Assembly (NCBI GenBank): GCA_902533035.1
Contig: CACAKI010000007.1
Span: 1-34,459, forward strand
Source: an uncultured Bacteroidota bacterium
GTDB taxonomy: Bacteria; Bacteroidota; Bacteroidia; Flavobacteriales; TMED113
Reading direction: 5' to 3'
DNA length: 34,459 nucleotides
The notes beneath the pieces were generated by a model, which was not told the origin of the DNA, ran no database searches, and worked only from the letters and a program-made list of their open reading frames with translations. Shown in pieces: positions 17,622 to 26,020 of this stretch (its first letter is position 1; the number at the start of each line of letters is the position of its first letter). Position numbers and translations under genes: made by a program.

Positions 17622-17986
17622 TAATTAGGTTGAACAGAAGAATGATGAGAAATTATTAAATTATTTTTAATTACAAACGTATATCTTGCTTTAACTGTTT
17701 TTTTTATTCCTGATTCTAAATAATAGAATTCGTACAAACCACTGGAAATTTGAAATTTTCCAGAATCATCTTTTTGAGTATAATTATCGATAATTTGACA
17801 TTCAATACCTTCTTTATTAAGAAAGCTTATCATGTACTCAATCACACCATCGTGACCTAAAAAAAGATTTTGAAAAGTTGCCAATAATACTGCATTTTTA
17901 GAGTATAATTGAGTTTGCTTTTTAGGATTTCTTTCCGAAACTGTTTTAGCCCACAAGGAAACTATTTTAGGAATAGATTTAAACAT
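17621..17986 (-). CDS. NTF2-like (SnoaL / CaMKII-association-domain-like) protein
   Basis: 121-residue cytoplasmic protein with no signal. The pattern KIVSLWAKTVSERNPKKQTQLYSKNAVLL followed by VKARYTFVI and the end ISHHSSVQPN fits the NTF2-like fold seen in calcium/calmodulin kinase II association-domain-type proteins. These act as small-molecule-binding or isomerase-like dimers; no substrate can be assigned. The location between a cysteine-rich lipoprotein and a TonB receptor is unusual for a cytoplasmic protein of this class and may be incidental co-transcription. Confidence 0.8.
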   Translation of the reverse strand: MFKSIPKIVSLWAKTVSERNPKKQTQLYSKNAVLLATFQNLFLGHDGVIEYMISFLNKEGIECQIIDNYTQKDDSGKFQISSGLYEFYYLESGIKKTVKARYTFVIKNNLIISHHSSVQPN

Positions 17987-17995
17987 ATTTAAAAA

Positions 17996-18151
17996 TTACA
18001 TTTCAGAACAGCAACAATCCTCTGTTCCTAATTGGCCACAACAATGACTATCACAAATTTCACAAACATCATTATTATCTCCTTCTTCTTTTTCACAAGA
18101 AAAGAAAAAAGGAGAGAAAAACAACAAACTACAAAAGAAGATTTTTTTCAT
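17996..18151 (-). CDS. 51-residue cysteine-rich lipoprotein
   Basis: Small gene heading the operon. Signal peptide MKKIFFCSLLFFSPFFFSC ends in lipobox FFSC (Cys19), followed by EKEEG, which resembles the lipoprotein surface-export signal of Bacteroidota (Lys then acidic residues right after the lipidated Cys). The remaining 32 residues hold seven cysteines and a histidine: CEIC (30, 33), HCC (36-38), CCC (46-48). Such spacing suggests metal binding (copper, zinc or an iron-sulfur site) rather than plain disulfides. It is too short for typical gene finders and I know no named family. A promoter element precedes it. Confidence 0.8.
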   Translation of the reverse strand: MKKIFFCSLLFFSPFFFSCEKEEGDNNDVCEICDSHCCGQLGTEDCCCSEM

Positions 18152-18198
18152 TTTAAATAAATTTTTCAGTGTTTACAATTAATAATGCTATTGTTTTA

Positions 18199-18206
18199 CA
18201 AAAATA
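18199..18206 (-). promoter_or_regulatory. -7 promoter element of the cysteine-rich lipoprotein operon
   Basis: Minus strand TATTTTTG fits TAnnTTTG, about 50 nt upstream of the ATG at 18151. A T-rich stretch lies 19 nt further upstream where TTTG is expected. It would drive the five-gene operon and possibly tRNA-Pro. Confidence 0.5.
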
Positions 18207-18233
18207 GTTATTTTTAAAATCTAAAAAACTAAT

Positions 18234-19007
18234 TTGAAAACAAGATTTCTATTAATTTCATTTTTTTTCTTTTTCTCTTGTGAAAACGAAAATCAACTTA
18301 GGTCATTTTTTAAAGAAATAAGAGCTTTTGTGAAAAACACAAAGGCTTTACCTAAAGGAGATTACACAGTTGATTATGTAAATAAAAAATCAATTATAGG
18401 AATTGACATCTCTCATCATCAAAAAGAAATAGATTGGACAAAAATAAAAAAGTGGAGAGAACACAACATACAATTTATATATATCAAAGCAACAGAGGGA
18501 TCAAAAGGGAAAGGATCAAAAGACCCCAAATATCAAAAAAACATTGAAGAGGCAAAAAAACATGGATTCTTAGTAGGAAGCTATCATTATTTCAGAACAA
18601 CAAGTAGCGCAGAAGATCAATTTAAAAATTTCATCAATATAACTAAAGATTATAAACAAGATTTAATTCCAATGGTTGATCTAGAACAAAATGACAATTT
18701 TACAAAAAAAAAATATAGAGAAGAATTAACAAAATTTCTAATATTATTAGAAAATCACTTTAATCAGAAACCAATATTATATTCTGTTACTAATTTTTAC
18801 AACCAATACTTAGCTAATTATTTCTTAGATTATAAAATATTTCTTGGCTTTTATAATTTAGAGTATAAAAAAATTTCTTTAAAGGATAGAAAAAATTGGA
18901 CTATATGGCAGTTTTCTCAACAGGGGAAAATTGAAGGAATAACAACAAGTGTAGACATAAATGTTTTAAACAATGATGTCTCAATAAATGACATCTCATT
19001 AAAATAA
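18234..19007 (+). CDS. GH25 lysozyme-type muramidase lipoprotein
   Basis: 257-residue glycosyl hydrolase family 25 enzyme that cleaves the MurNAc-GlcNAc bond of peptidoglycan. The barrel starts GIDISHHQKEIDW with Asp58 and has MVDLEQN with Asp149 and Glu151, the GH25 catalytic acids, then TIWQFSQQGKI and VDINVLN at the end. The signal peptide has lipobox FFFSC, so it is membrane-anchored. The start codon is TTG at 18234: an in-frame stop lies upstream and no ATG precedes the signal sequence. It is divergent from the cysteine-rich lipoprotein operon and 7 bp ahead of the dioxygenase gene. Confidence 0.9.
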   Translation: MKTRFLLISFFFFFSCENENQLRSFFKEIRAFVKNTKALPKGDYTVDYVNKKSIIGIDISHHQKEIDWTKIKKWREHNIQFIYIKATEGSKGKGSKDPKYQKNIEEAKKHGFLVGSYHYFRTTSSAEDQFKNFINITKDYKQDLIPMVDLEQNDNFTKKKYREELTKFLILLENHFNQKPILYSVTNFYNQYLANYFLDYKIFLGFYNLEYKKISLKDRKNWTIWQFSQQGKIEGITTSVDINVLNNDVSINDISLK

Positions 19008-19014
19008 AATAAAA

Positions 19015-19920
19015 ATGAAAAAATTTAACAGAAGGTTTTTTTTAAAATCACTTATTAATATAAGTTTATTCTCATTAATACCATTTAAATTAAAAGCATT
19101 TAGCCTATTAGAAGAAAATTGCGAAACAACTTCTGATATACAAGGGCCTTTTTATATAGAAAATCCACCCAATATATCTATATTAACGCCACCTGAAATT
19201 ACATCAAATTTTTTATTTATCACCGGCACTGTATATGCCAAAGATTGTAAAACCCCTATTCCAAATGCACTGGTAGATATTTGGCATGCAAATAAAGGAA
19301 TATATGATGAAAAAAGTAATACTTATTTAAACTCCGACTATAAAAATGATTTTTATAGAGGAAAAGTATTCACAGATTCAAATGGTAATTATGCTTTCCA
19401 GACAATATTACCTGGAAAATATTTAAACGGAATAATTTATAGACCCAGTCACATTCACTACAAATCATCCTATTTAAATCAAAATGAAATAACTACTCAA
19501 TTATATTTTGAAGGTGATACAAGTATAGAAACGGATCCTTGGGCATCAGATCCAATAGCAATAAATCGAATAGTGCCACTAGAAGAAGATGCTGAAAATA
19601 ATCTACATGCAATTTTTGATATTTTTCTTGATGTAAATCCAGAAGAAATTGAAAATACCGATTTGAAAGAAAATAAAATAATAGAAAGTATTTATCCAAA
19701 TCCTATAAATTCAAATACTATAATCCATCTAAATAATACAAATATAACAATTGATATATGTGATATAAACGGAAAAATAATCTGTAAAAAAGAAAATGTT
19801 GAAAACAATATTAAAATCACAAATCTTTTTAAAAATAGACTACCAAAAGGAATCTATGTACTTAGGGCTTTTAAAAACAATAAAGCAATTGACGCTAAAA
19901 GATTTATTATAACTAAATAA
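19015..19920 (+). CDS. Intradiol ring-cleavage dioxygenase-like protein with Tat signal and T9SS tail
   Basis: 301 residues in three parts. An N-terminal twin-arginine-like signal (NRRFFLK, residues 5-11) is followed by a hydrophobic run. The intradiol dioxygenase domain (about 35-205) starts TTSDIQGPFYIENPP and has the non-haem Fe(III) ligands Tyr97, Tyr136, His146 and His148 (YRPSHIHYK). Last comes a C-terminal T9SS type A sorting domain (about 225-301, YPNPINSN ... LPKGIYVLRAF ... RFIITK). Intradiol enzymes open catechol rings, but exported members have unproven substrates. It stands 7 bp after the lysozyme gene and 2 bp before the phosphatase gene, so the three are one operon. The Tat signal fits a protein that folds around iron before export. 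Confidence 0.88.
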   Translation: MKKFNRRFFLKSLINISLFSLIPFKLKAFSLLEENCETTSDIQGPFYIENPPNISILTPPEITSNFLFITGTVYAKDCKTPIPNALVDIWHANKGIYDEKSNTYLNSDYKNDFYRGKVFTDSNGNYAFQTILPGKYLNGIIYRPSHIHYKSSYLNQNEITTQLYFEGDTSIETDPWASDPIAINRIVPLEEDAENNLHAIFDIFLDVNPEEIENTDLKENKIIESIYPNPINSNTIIHLNNTNITIDICDINGKIICKKENVENNIKITNLFKNRLPKGIYVLRAFKNNKAIDAKRFIITK

Positions 19921-19922
19921 TA

Positions 19923-22289
19923 ATGAAAAATTTAATTTTAATACTTTTATTAATACCTATTTTACTTTTGTCACAAAGCATCTTAGTCAAACCTTATTTA
20001 CAAAACGCATCTTATAATAGTATAGTCATTATGTGGGAAATAGATCAAAATGAAAATGGACATATCGAATGGGGAGAAACTGAAAATCTAGGTAATATTA
20101 CAACTGCAAACTCTGAAAATTCAGAATCTGGAAATTATATTTTTACTACAACAATAAATGATTTGAATCCAAATACAAGATATTATTATAAATCAGTAAA
20201 TGGAAATACATTTTCAGAATTATATAGCTTTTATACAGAAGATATAACAAGTAATGAAGCATCTACTAAGATGATTGTTATGAGTGATATGCAAAAAGAC
20301 TCCAACTTTCCAAATAAATTTTACGAAGTAGTACATGATGGGATTCTAAATTATGTCCTAACAAATTTAAATGGAAATATTAATGAAGAAATAAATTTAA
20401 TATTAATCCCTGGTGATTTAGTTGAAAATGGATTAAGTTATGAGCAATGGCAAGAAGATTTCTTTAATCAAGCAGACCCATTATTTTCATTTATCCCTGT
20501 TTACCCAGTCCCAGGAAATCATGAAAATGATTCCCCCTTTTTCTTTGAGTATTTTAATTTACCTTTAAATGGAACTCCTGGATACGAAGAACATTGGTGG
20601 TTTAAAGATATTTCAAACGTGAGAATAATTGGATTAGATTCAAATGGAGCATATAGAATTACAGAACAATTAAATTGGCTAGAAGGAATTTTAACAGATG
20701 CTTCTAATAACCCGAATATTGATTTTGTGTTTGCCCAACTCCATCATCCACACAAATCAGAACTTTGGACACCAGGAAATACAGATTACACAGGGGAAGT
20801 CATTTCTCTATTAGAAAACTTTTCAACCAATAGTGGAAAACCCTCAATTCATTTTTTTGGACATACACATGGCTACTCTAGAGGACAATCAAAAAATCAC
20901 AATCATTTAATGGTAAATGTTGCAACAGCTGGAGGAAATATTGATTCTTGGGGAGAATACCCAAATAATGATTATGATGAATTCACAGTCAGTCAAGCTA
21001 AATATGGTTATGTTCTTGTTGAAACAATTGCAGGAAAAAATCCTAAATTTACCTTAAAAAGGTTTAACCTTGGTGATAAAAATATATTTCAAAATAACTC
21101 CTTAGAAGATAGTATAACTATTAGATTGCTTAACACTCCTCCTGAAACACCTATTGGAATATTCCCAAACGAAATAAATATTAATCCTGATTGTATTATG
21201 TTATTAGGAAATACATTTTATGATGAAGATGGGGATGAACATGGTGCAACACAATGGCAAATAAGTACTGATTGTAACGATTTTAGCTCTCCTATATTTG
21301 ATAAATGGAGACAATTTGAAAACTGGTACAATGAAGAAAATACTCAAGAAAATGACAATCTAATAGATGAAGAAGTTAACCTACTAGAAGAAAACACAAG
21401 TTACTGCTGGAGAGTACGTTATCGTGACAAAAGTTTAGTTTGGAGCAATTGGTCAGAACCAATAATTTTTGAAACTGGAACAAGTAGCGTAAGTGAAAAT
21501 CTTTTAGAAAACTTTGGTGCTGAAGATGGAATAAACTCATGGATTGTAGAATCTGGCATCTTAGAATCTCTTTCTGCTTTAGAATGCAATGGAACAAATC
21601 CTTTTTCAGGAGAAAAATACTTTAGTGTCGGGGGAATATGTGAAGAATCTGAATTCGGATATGCTTATCAAATCATAGATGTAAGTAATTATTCAGAAGA
21701 AATAAATATGGGATTAGCAACAGCGTTTTTTGGAGCTCAATTATCTAATTGGGGAGGATCTGACACACCCTCTATTGGTATTGAATTTTTAGATGAATTT
21801 GATGAAGTATTATTTTCAACAAATATGTTTTCATCCACATCAACAAACTGGAATCTAATTCAAAGTGAATCAAATATACCATATGGAACCAAAAAAATAA
21901 AATATAAAATGACTGGGGAAAGATTTAGCGGAACAGATAATGATAGTTATATTGATGAAAATTTTTTAAAAATTGATCCATTATCAATAGATTGTAGTTA
22001 TTATATTGAAAACAACAACACAACTCTTCATAATAATCATTTAATCAATTTAAAACTGTCCCCTAACCCATTTAAAGAACATTCTATATTAAGTATCCCT
22101 TTGAATAACAAAAAGCATGTTAAAATTAATATTTATGATTCTGTAGGGCAATTACAAAAAACCTACAACAATATTCATCCTCCTACTTTCATATTAAAAA
22201 AAGAAAATTTTAAACCCGGAATTTATTTTTTAGAATTACTTGAAAGAAACAATAAACTAGGAATATTAAAATTTGAAATAACAAATTAA
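19923..22289 (+). CDS. Purple-acid-phosphatase-like metallophosphoesterase with T9SS sorting domain
   Basis: 788-residue secreted enzyme. Signal peptide (MKNLILILLLIPILLLSQS), N-terminal fibronectin-type domain as in purple acid phosphatases (VKPYLQNASYNSIVIMWE), then a calcineurin-like phosphoesterase domain with Asp122 (MSDMQKD), Asp165 (PGDLVENG), Asn199-His200 (GNHEND), QLHHPHKS and His314/His316 (GHTHGYS). Behind it are an Ig-like or fibronectin segment (ETPIGIFPNEIN... to YCWRVRYRDK) and a jelly-roll-like region. The end is a T9SS type A domain (LSPNPFKEHS ... KPGIYFLELLE ... LKFEITN). It probably releases phosphate from organic phosphates or nucleotides outside the cell. Confidence 0.9.
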   Translation: MKNLILILLLIPILLLSQSILVKPYLQNASYNSIVIMWEIDQNENGHIEWGETENLGNITTANSENSESGNYIFTTTINDLNPNTRYYYKSVNGNTFSELYSFYTEDITSNEASTKMIVMSDMQKDSNFPNKFYEVVHDGILNYVLTNLNGNINEEINLILIPGDLVENGLSYEQWQEDFFNQADPLFSFIPVYPVPGNHENDSPFFFEYFNLPLNGTPGYEEHWWFKDISNVRIIGLDSNGAYRITEQLNWLEGILTDASNNPNIDFVFAQLHHPHKSELWTPGNTDYTGEVISLLENFSTNSGKPSIHFFGHTHGYSRGQSKNHNHLMVNVATAGGNIDSWGEYPNNDYDEFTVSQAKYGYVLVETIAGKNPKFTLKRFNLGDKNIFQNNSLEDSITIRLLNTPPETPIGIFPNEININPDCIMLLGNTFYDEDGDEHGATQWQISTDCNDFSSPIFDKWRQFENWYNEENTQENDNLIDEEVNLLEENTSYCWRVRYRDKSLVWSNWSEPIIFETGTSSVSENLLENFGAEDGINSWIVESGILESLSALECNGTNPFSGEKYFSVGGICEESEFGYAYQIIDVSNYSEEINMGLATAFFGAQLSNWGGSDTPSIGIEFLDEFDEVLFSTNMFSSTSTNWNLIQSESNIPYGTKKIKYKMTGERFSGTDNDSYIDENFLKIDPLSIDCSYYIENNNTTLHNNHLINLKLSPNPFKEHSILSIPLNNKKHVKINIYDSVGQLQKTYNNIHPPTFILKKENFKPGIYFLELLERNNKLGILKFEITN

Positions 22290-22325
22290 ATAATATCTAA
22301 GTTTATTTTAATAAATTTATAGAAC

Positions 22326-24537
22326 ATGAAACAATGGATAATTATTCTTTTTTGCGTTCCTTTTGTATTATTATCTCAGGAACATCTAAAAGGAAAAATT
22401 TTAGATGAAAATAACCCTTTAATTGGAGCAAATGTTCAATGGATTAACACTAATATTGGAACTACCAGTGATTCAAATGGTAATTTTAGTATAAGCAAAA
22501 AAAAATATTAGTGATAAAAGGTTAATAATTAGTTTTATAGGATTTCAAACTGACACCATTCCTATTCAAGAAACTATCAATAATATAATTATAACATTAA
22601 AAACGACCAATAATTTAAATACTATTGATTTAAAAGAAAATAAGGACGGCATCTATATAGATAAGAAAAACCCTATCAAAATTGAAATTATAACGCAAGA
22701 AGAACTAACCAAAGCAGCATGTTGTGATTTAGCTGGATGTTTTGAAACACAAATTAGTGTAGAACCTAAAACAACAAATATTATCACAAACACTAAAGAA
22801 ATCAGCATACTTGGTTTGTCTGGGGTTTACAACCAATTACTTTTAGATGGAATACCCATTATAAATGGCTTAAATTATACATATGGAATTAGTGCTATAC
22901 CAGGAACATTAATTGATAATATTTTTATATCTCAAGGACTAGCATCAACCATTCAAGGTCATGAAAGTATAACAGGACAGATAAACATCGAGTTAAAAGA
23001 AAAAAGCGAAGAAGAAAAAATATTTCTTAATCTTTACATGAATAGTTTTTTGTCAAAACAAGCTAATATTGATTATAATTTCAATCTTGGAAATTGGAAA
23101 TCAATTATTTCATTACATAGCACTCAACCAGGAAAAAAAATAGACAACAATAGTGATACTTTTTTAGATTTACCTTTAACAACAAAATATTCACTATATA
23201 ATAAATGGGTTTATGGATTACAAAATAATTCTGGTTTATACTCTAAAATCACCTTACGTTATTTAAACGAAAAACGATTAGGAGGGCAAATAAATTATAC
23301 TGAAAACAAACAAGGAAGTAATGAAGTGTACGGGCAAATTATTAATTTTTCTCAGCCAGAACTACATATTCATTCATCATATAAGTTTAATAAAAGGGAA
23401 TCGGTTATTTTAAGATCTGCATTAACTTATCATGAACAAGAATCTTTTTTCGGAACCACACAATATTTAGCAAATCAATTAAATTATTATCTTAATTTTT
23501 CATATAAGTTAAATTGGAATACACATGAATTTCACTCTGGTTTAAATTTTAAAAAATTAGATTTAAATGAGACTATTAATTTAAATGACAATTTCAACAG
23601 AACATTTGGTGGTGAGTATAATAAAAATGAAAATATAGCTGGAGTTTTTATAGAAAATACATTTAATTGGAATAATAAAAATCTACAATTAATTAGTGGA
23701 GTTCGAGTCGATAAACATAATGATTATGGCTTATTTTTTACACCTAGATGTTTAATAAAGTATAATTTTAGTGAAAATACTATAATGAGGGCGAGCTTTG
23801 GAACAGGTTGGAAAACAATAAACCTTTTTAGCGAAAACATAAAATTATTTGGTACTAATAAAGACATTATAATTTCTGATAATTTAGAACCTGAACACGG
23901 ATTAAATTATGGATTGAACATACTACATGCTATATATCTAGAAAACATTGAGTTACAATTTATTTTTGATGCATATAAAACTAATTTCTTAAATCAAATA
24001 CACCCTGATTATCATACAAATTTAAATAATATATATATTCATAATTTAGAAGGAAAAAGTATAAGTAATTCATTACAAGGTGAGTTCGCTATTGAGTTAT
24101 ATGAATCGTTAGGAATAAAATTAGCATATAATTATTTAGATGTTTTTCATATAGAAAATGGACATAAACATAGACTTCCTTTTAATTCAAAACATCATAT
24201 TTTGAGTACTCTTTCTTACAAACCAATTGAAGGAAATTGGCATTTTGATTGTAATTTACATTGGTTTGGAAAAAAGAAATTAATTAACACATCTCAAAAC
24301 CCAGAACCTTTTAGACGTAATAACACATCTGAGCCCTATTCAACATTTGGAGCACAATTCACAAAAAAATTAAACAATATGGATTTATATATTGGCGCAG
24401 AAAACTTATTCAATTTCAAACAAGAAAACCCTATTATAAGCTGGGAAGATCCATTTGGAGAATATTTTAATATTGCTAACGTTTGGGGCCCAACTAAAGG
24501 CAGAGAAGTGTATATCGGATTAAGATATAGATTGTAA
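22326..24537 (+). pseudogene. TonB-dependent receptor, frameshifted near its start as sequenced
   Basis: Signal peptide (MKQWIIILFCVPFVLLSQ) and carboxypeptidase-like domain (LKGKILDENNPLIGANVQW) are read in frame 1 up to a stop at 22509. The break is a run of nine A (22497-22505). With eight A the frame runs on without a stop (NISDKRLIISFIGF ...) into the plug AACCDLAGCFETQISVE, ISILGLSGVYNQLLLDG and the barrel ending RYRL, total 736 residues, a normal length. The CCDLxxCFET and LGLSGxYxQLLLDG motifs mark a Bacteroidota receptor group that I recall near metal-resistance or metal-transport genes. All 2.2 kb behave as coding DNA, so the gene may be intact with an error or slippage at the A-run. 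Gap to the phosphatase gene is 36 bp. Confidence 0.82.
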
Positions 24538-24538
24538 A

Positions 24539-25576
24539 TCAAAATATTTTAAAAGATTTTTGCACACTCCCATCATCATAAATAAATAATAGAGGGATCA
24601 AAGAATTAGGTGACAATTCCCTACCTAAAACATCTATAATTTTTATAATTTTCTTTTCTGAAATTTGCATATCCTCTAATGAACTAGAACTACAATCAAT
24701 TAAACCATTTATATCATGTTTGGAAACAAAATTCCATATTTCTTCATCTGAGTCAATATCCATATTTCCAAAAACACCAGGCCAATCATGACCACCGCCA
24801 TTAACTTTAAGTTCTTCCACAGAAACACAATTAGTCCCATTAGCCCAAGTTTTTCTTTCAACAGTACTTCCGTCAGAAGTATTAAAATTAGGTATATCAA
24901 TAATAATAGGATCAGAATCTGTATTATTAAAACTAGCCCAATAAGCATGCATATCATCAGCTGAGACATAATATAACTCACCATTCCAAGACAAACCTTC
25001 ATATGGAGAAACAAAGTCATCTGTACCTAATATTGTCATTAAAGCTGTTGGATGTTCTAGATTACAATTATTATATTGAAATGACTGCATAGTTCTTGCC
25101 ACTGCCGCACCAGCTGCAATTCTAAAATTTAATCTACATAAAACTTCATATGTAAATTCTCCTCCCAAAGAATAACCACATGCATAAACTCTAGATTGAT
25201 CAATCATATATTGCGAAGCTAATTCATCAATAATTGATTCAATAAAATAAATATCATCATGATCAGTGGGATCTTTATGAATCCAATTCAAAGAACCTCC
25301 ATCATTAGGGTCAGCTAAAGCTTGAGGGAACACTAGTATAAATCCTTCTAAATCTGCAACAGAAGTCATGTTTGAACCTAAAATCCAATCTGACGCATAA
25401 CCATTTCCCCCATGAAAATTAAACATTAATGGAACCTCCTCATTTTCCTGATAACTTTCAGGTATATAAAGAATATACTCCCTTGTTTCACCATCATAAA
25501 CTATTGTTTCTGTTATTTGTTGTTGAGAAAAGCCTATAGTCATTAAAAAGAAAAAAAAGAAGGAAAATTTGTGCAT
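24539..25576 (-). CDS. Exported alpha/beta-hydrolase esterase (CE1/PHB-depolymerase-like) with short C-terminal tail
   Basis: 345 residues: signal peptide (ending IGFSQ), then an esterase domain of the LpqC/feruloyl esterase type. The oxyanion loop is FNFHGGNGY (residues 53-60), the nucleophile Ser136 lies in GYSLGGE, and the acid and base are probably in GTDDFVSP and GGGHDWPG. Substrates of the group are polyhydroxybutyrate, feruloyl polysaccharides or acetylated sugars. The last about 38 residues (KKIIKIIDVLGRELSPN ... FIYDDGSVQKSFKIF) are a T9SS-like tail of a form without the PNP motif, shared with two more genes in this region. It is the last gene of the DUF4856-imelysin operon (8 bp after the DCC gene). 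Confidence 0.85.
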   Translation of the reverse strand: MHKFSFFFFFLMTIGFSQQQITETIVYDGETREYILYIPESYQENEEVPLMFNFHGGNGYASDWILGSNMTSVADLEGFILVFPQALADPNDGGSLNWIHKDPTDHDDIYFIESIIDELASQYMIDQSRVYACGYSLGGEFTYEVLCRLNFRIAAGAAVARTMQSFQYNNCNLEHPTALMTILGTDDFVSPYEGLSWNGELYYVSADDMHAYWASFNNTDSDPIIIDIPNFNTSDGSTVERKTWANGTNCVSVEELKVNGGGHDWPGVFGNMDIDSDEEIWNFVSKHDINGLIDCSSSSLEDMQISEKKIIKIIDVLGRELSPNSLIPLLFIYDDGSVQKSFKIF

Positions 25577-25584
25577 TTTTATTA

Positions 25585-26013
25585 TTATTTAACGATTATT
25601 TTCGAAGATAAGAATTTAGATTTCAGATTTTCACTAGGAAGCATACAACTTTTTTGCTTACCAAAAATATTATATCTTATTTTAGCAATCATCGTATAAA
25701 AAAAATCTCTTATCGGATACGGTATTATATAAAAAATAAATAAAACCTTCCAAAATGTATTTAAATAACGAAGAGCTGTTAAAACAGCTGATGATTTAAA
25801 TTTTATTTTTTTATTTTTTATTAAAATAATGGAATCAATTTTTTTAATATCAATAGAAAAATTCTTAATTATTTCTTGCCCTTCAGGACTTTGAATCGCT
25901 GCTAATCTAAAAACATCATTAGAGTCATTTTTTATAATAAATTTCACAGATTTAATACACAAATTACAAACCCCATCAAAAAGAATAATAATTTTATCGT
26001 TAATTGACTCCAT
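25585..26013 (-). CDS. DCC family thiol-disulfide oxidoreductase (DUF393)
   Basis: 142-residue thioredoxin-like protein named after the motif DxxCxxC: FDGVCNLC with Cys16 and Cys19. The family is found across bacteria and is often near HTTM proteins, as here. It carries no signal peptide; a hydrophobic stretch (FWKVLFIFYIIPYPIRDFFY) in the middle may touch the membrane. The redox partner is unknown. It starts 7 bp after the stop of the receptor gene and is followed 8 bp later by the esterase. Confidence 0.9.
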   Translation of the reverse strand: MESINDKIIILFDGVCNLCIKSVKFIIKNDSNDVFRLAAIQSPEGQEIIKNFSIDIKKIDSIILIKNKKIKFKSSAVLTALRYLNTFWKVLFIFYIIPYPIRDFFYTMIAKIRYNIFGKQKSCMLPSENLKSKFLSSKIIVK

Positions 26014-26020
26014 AATGAAT

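Noticed and set aside
22816-24537. A stand-alone TonB receptor gene starting at the TTG at 22816
   Set aside because: The frame is open upstream back to the A-run at 22497-22505 and contains the plug motifs; the TTG lies in the middle of the plug (LGLSGVYNQ), so it is no real start.
24709-25020. Minus-strand open frame of 103 codons, very hydrophobic
   Set aside because: It overlaps the esterase gene on the same strand in another frame; the Leu/Ile-rich composition comes from the AT-rich codons of the real gene.
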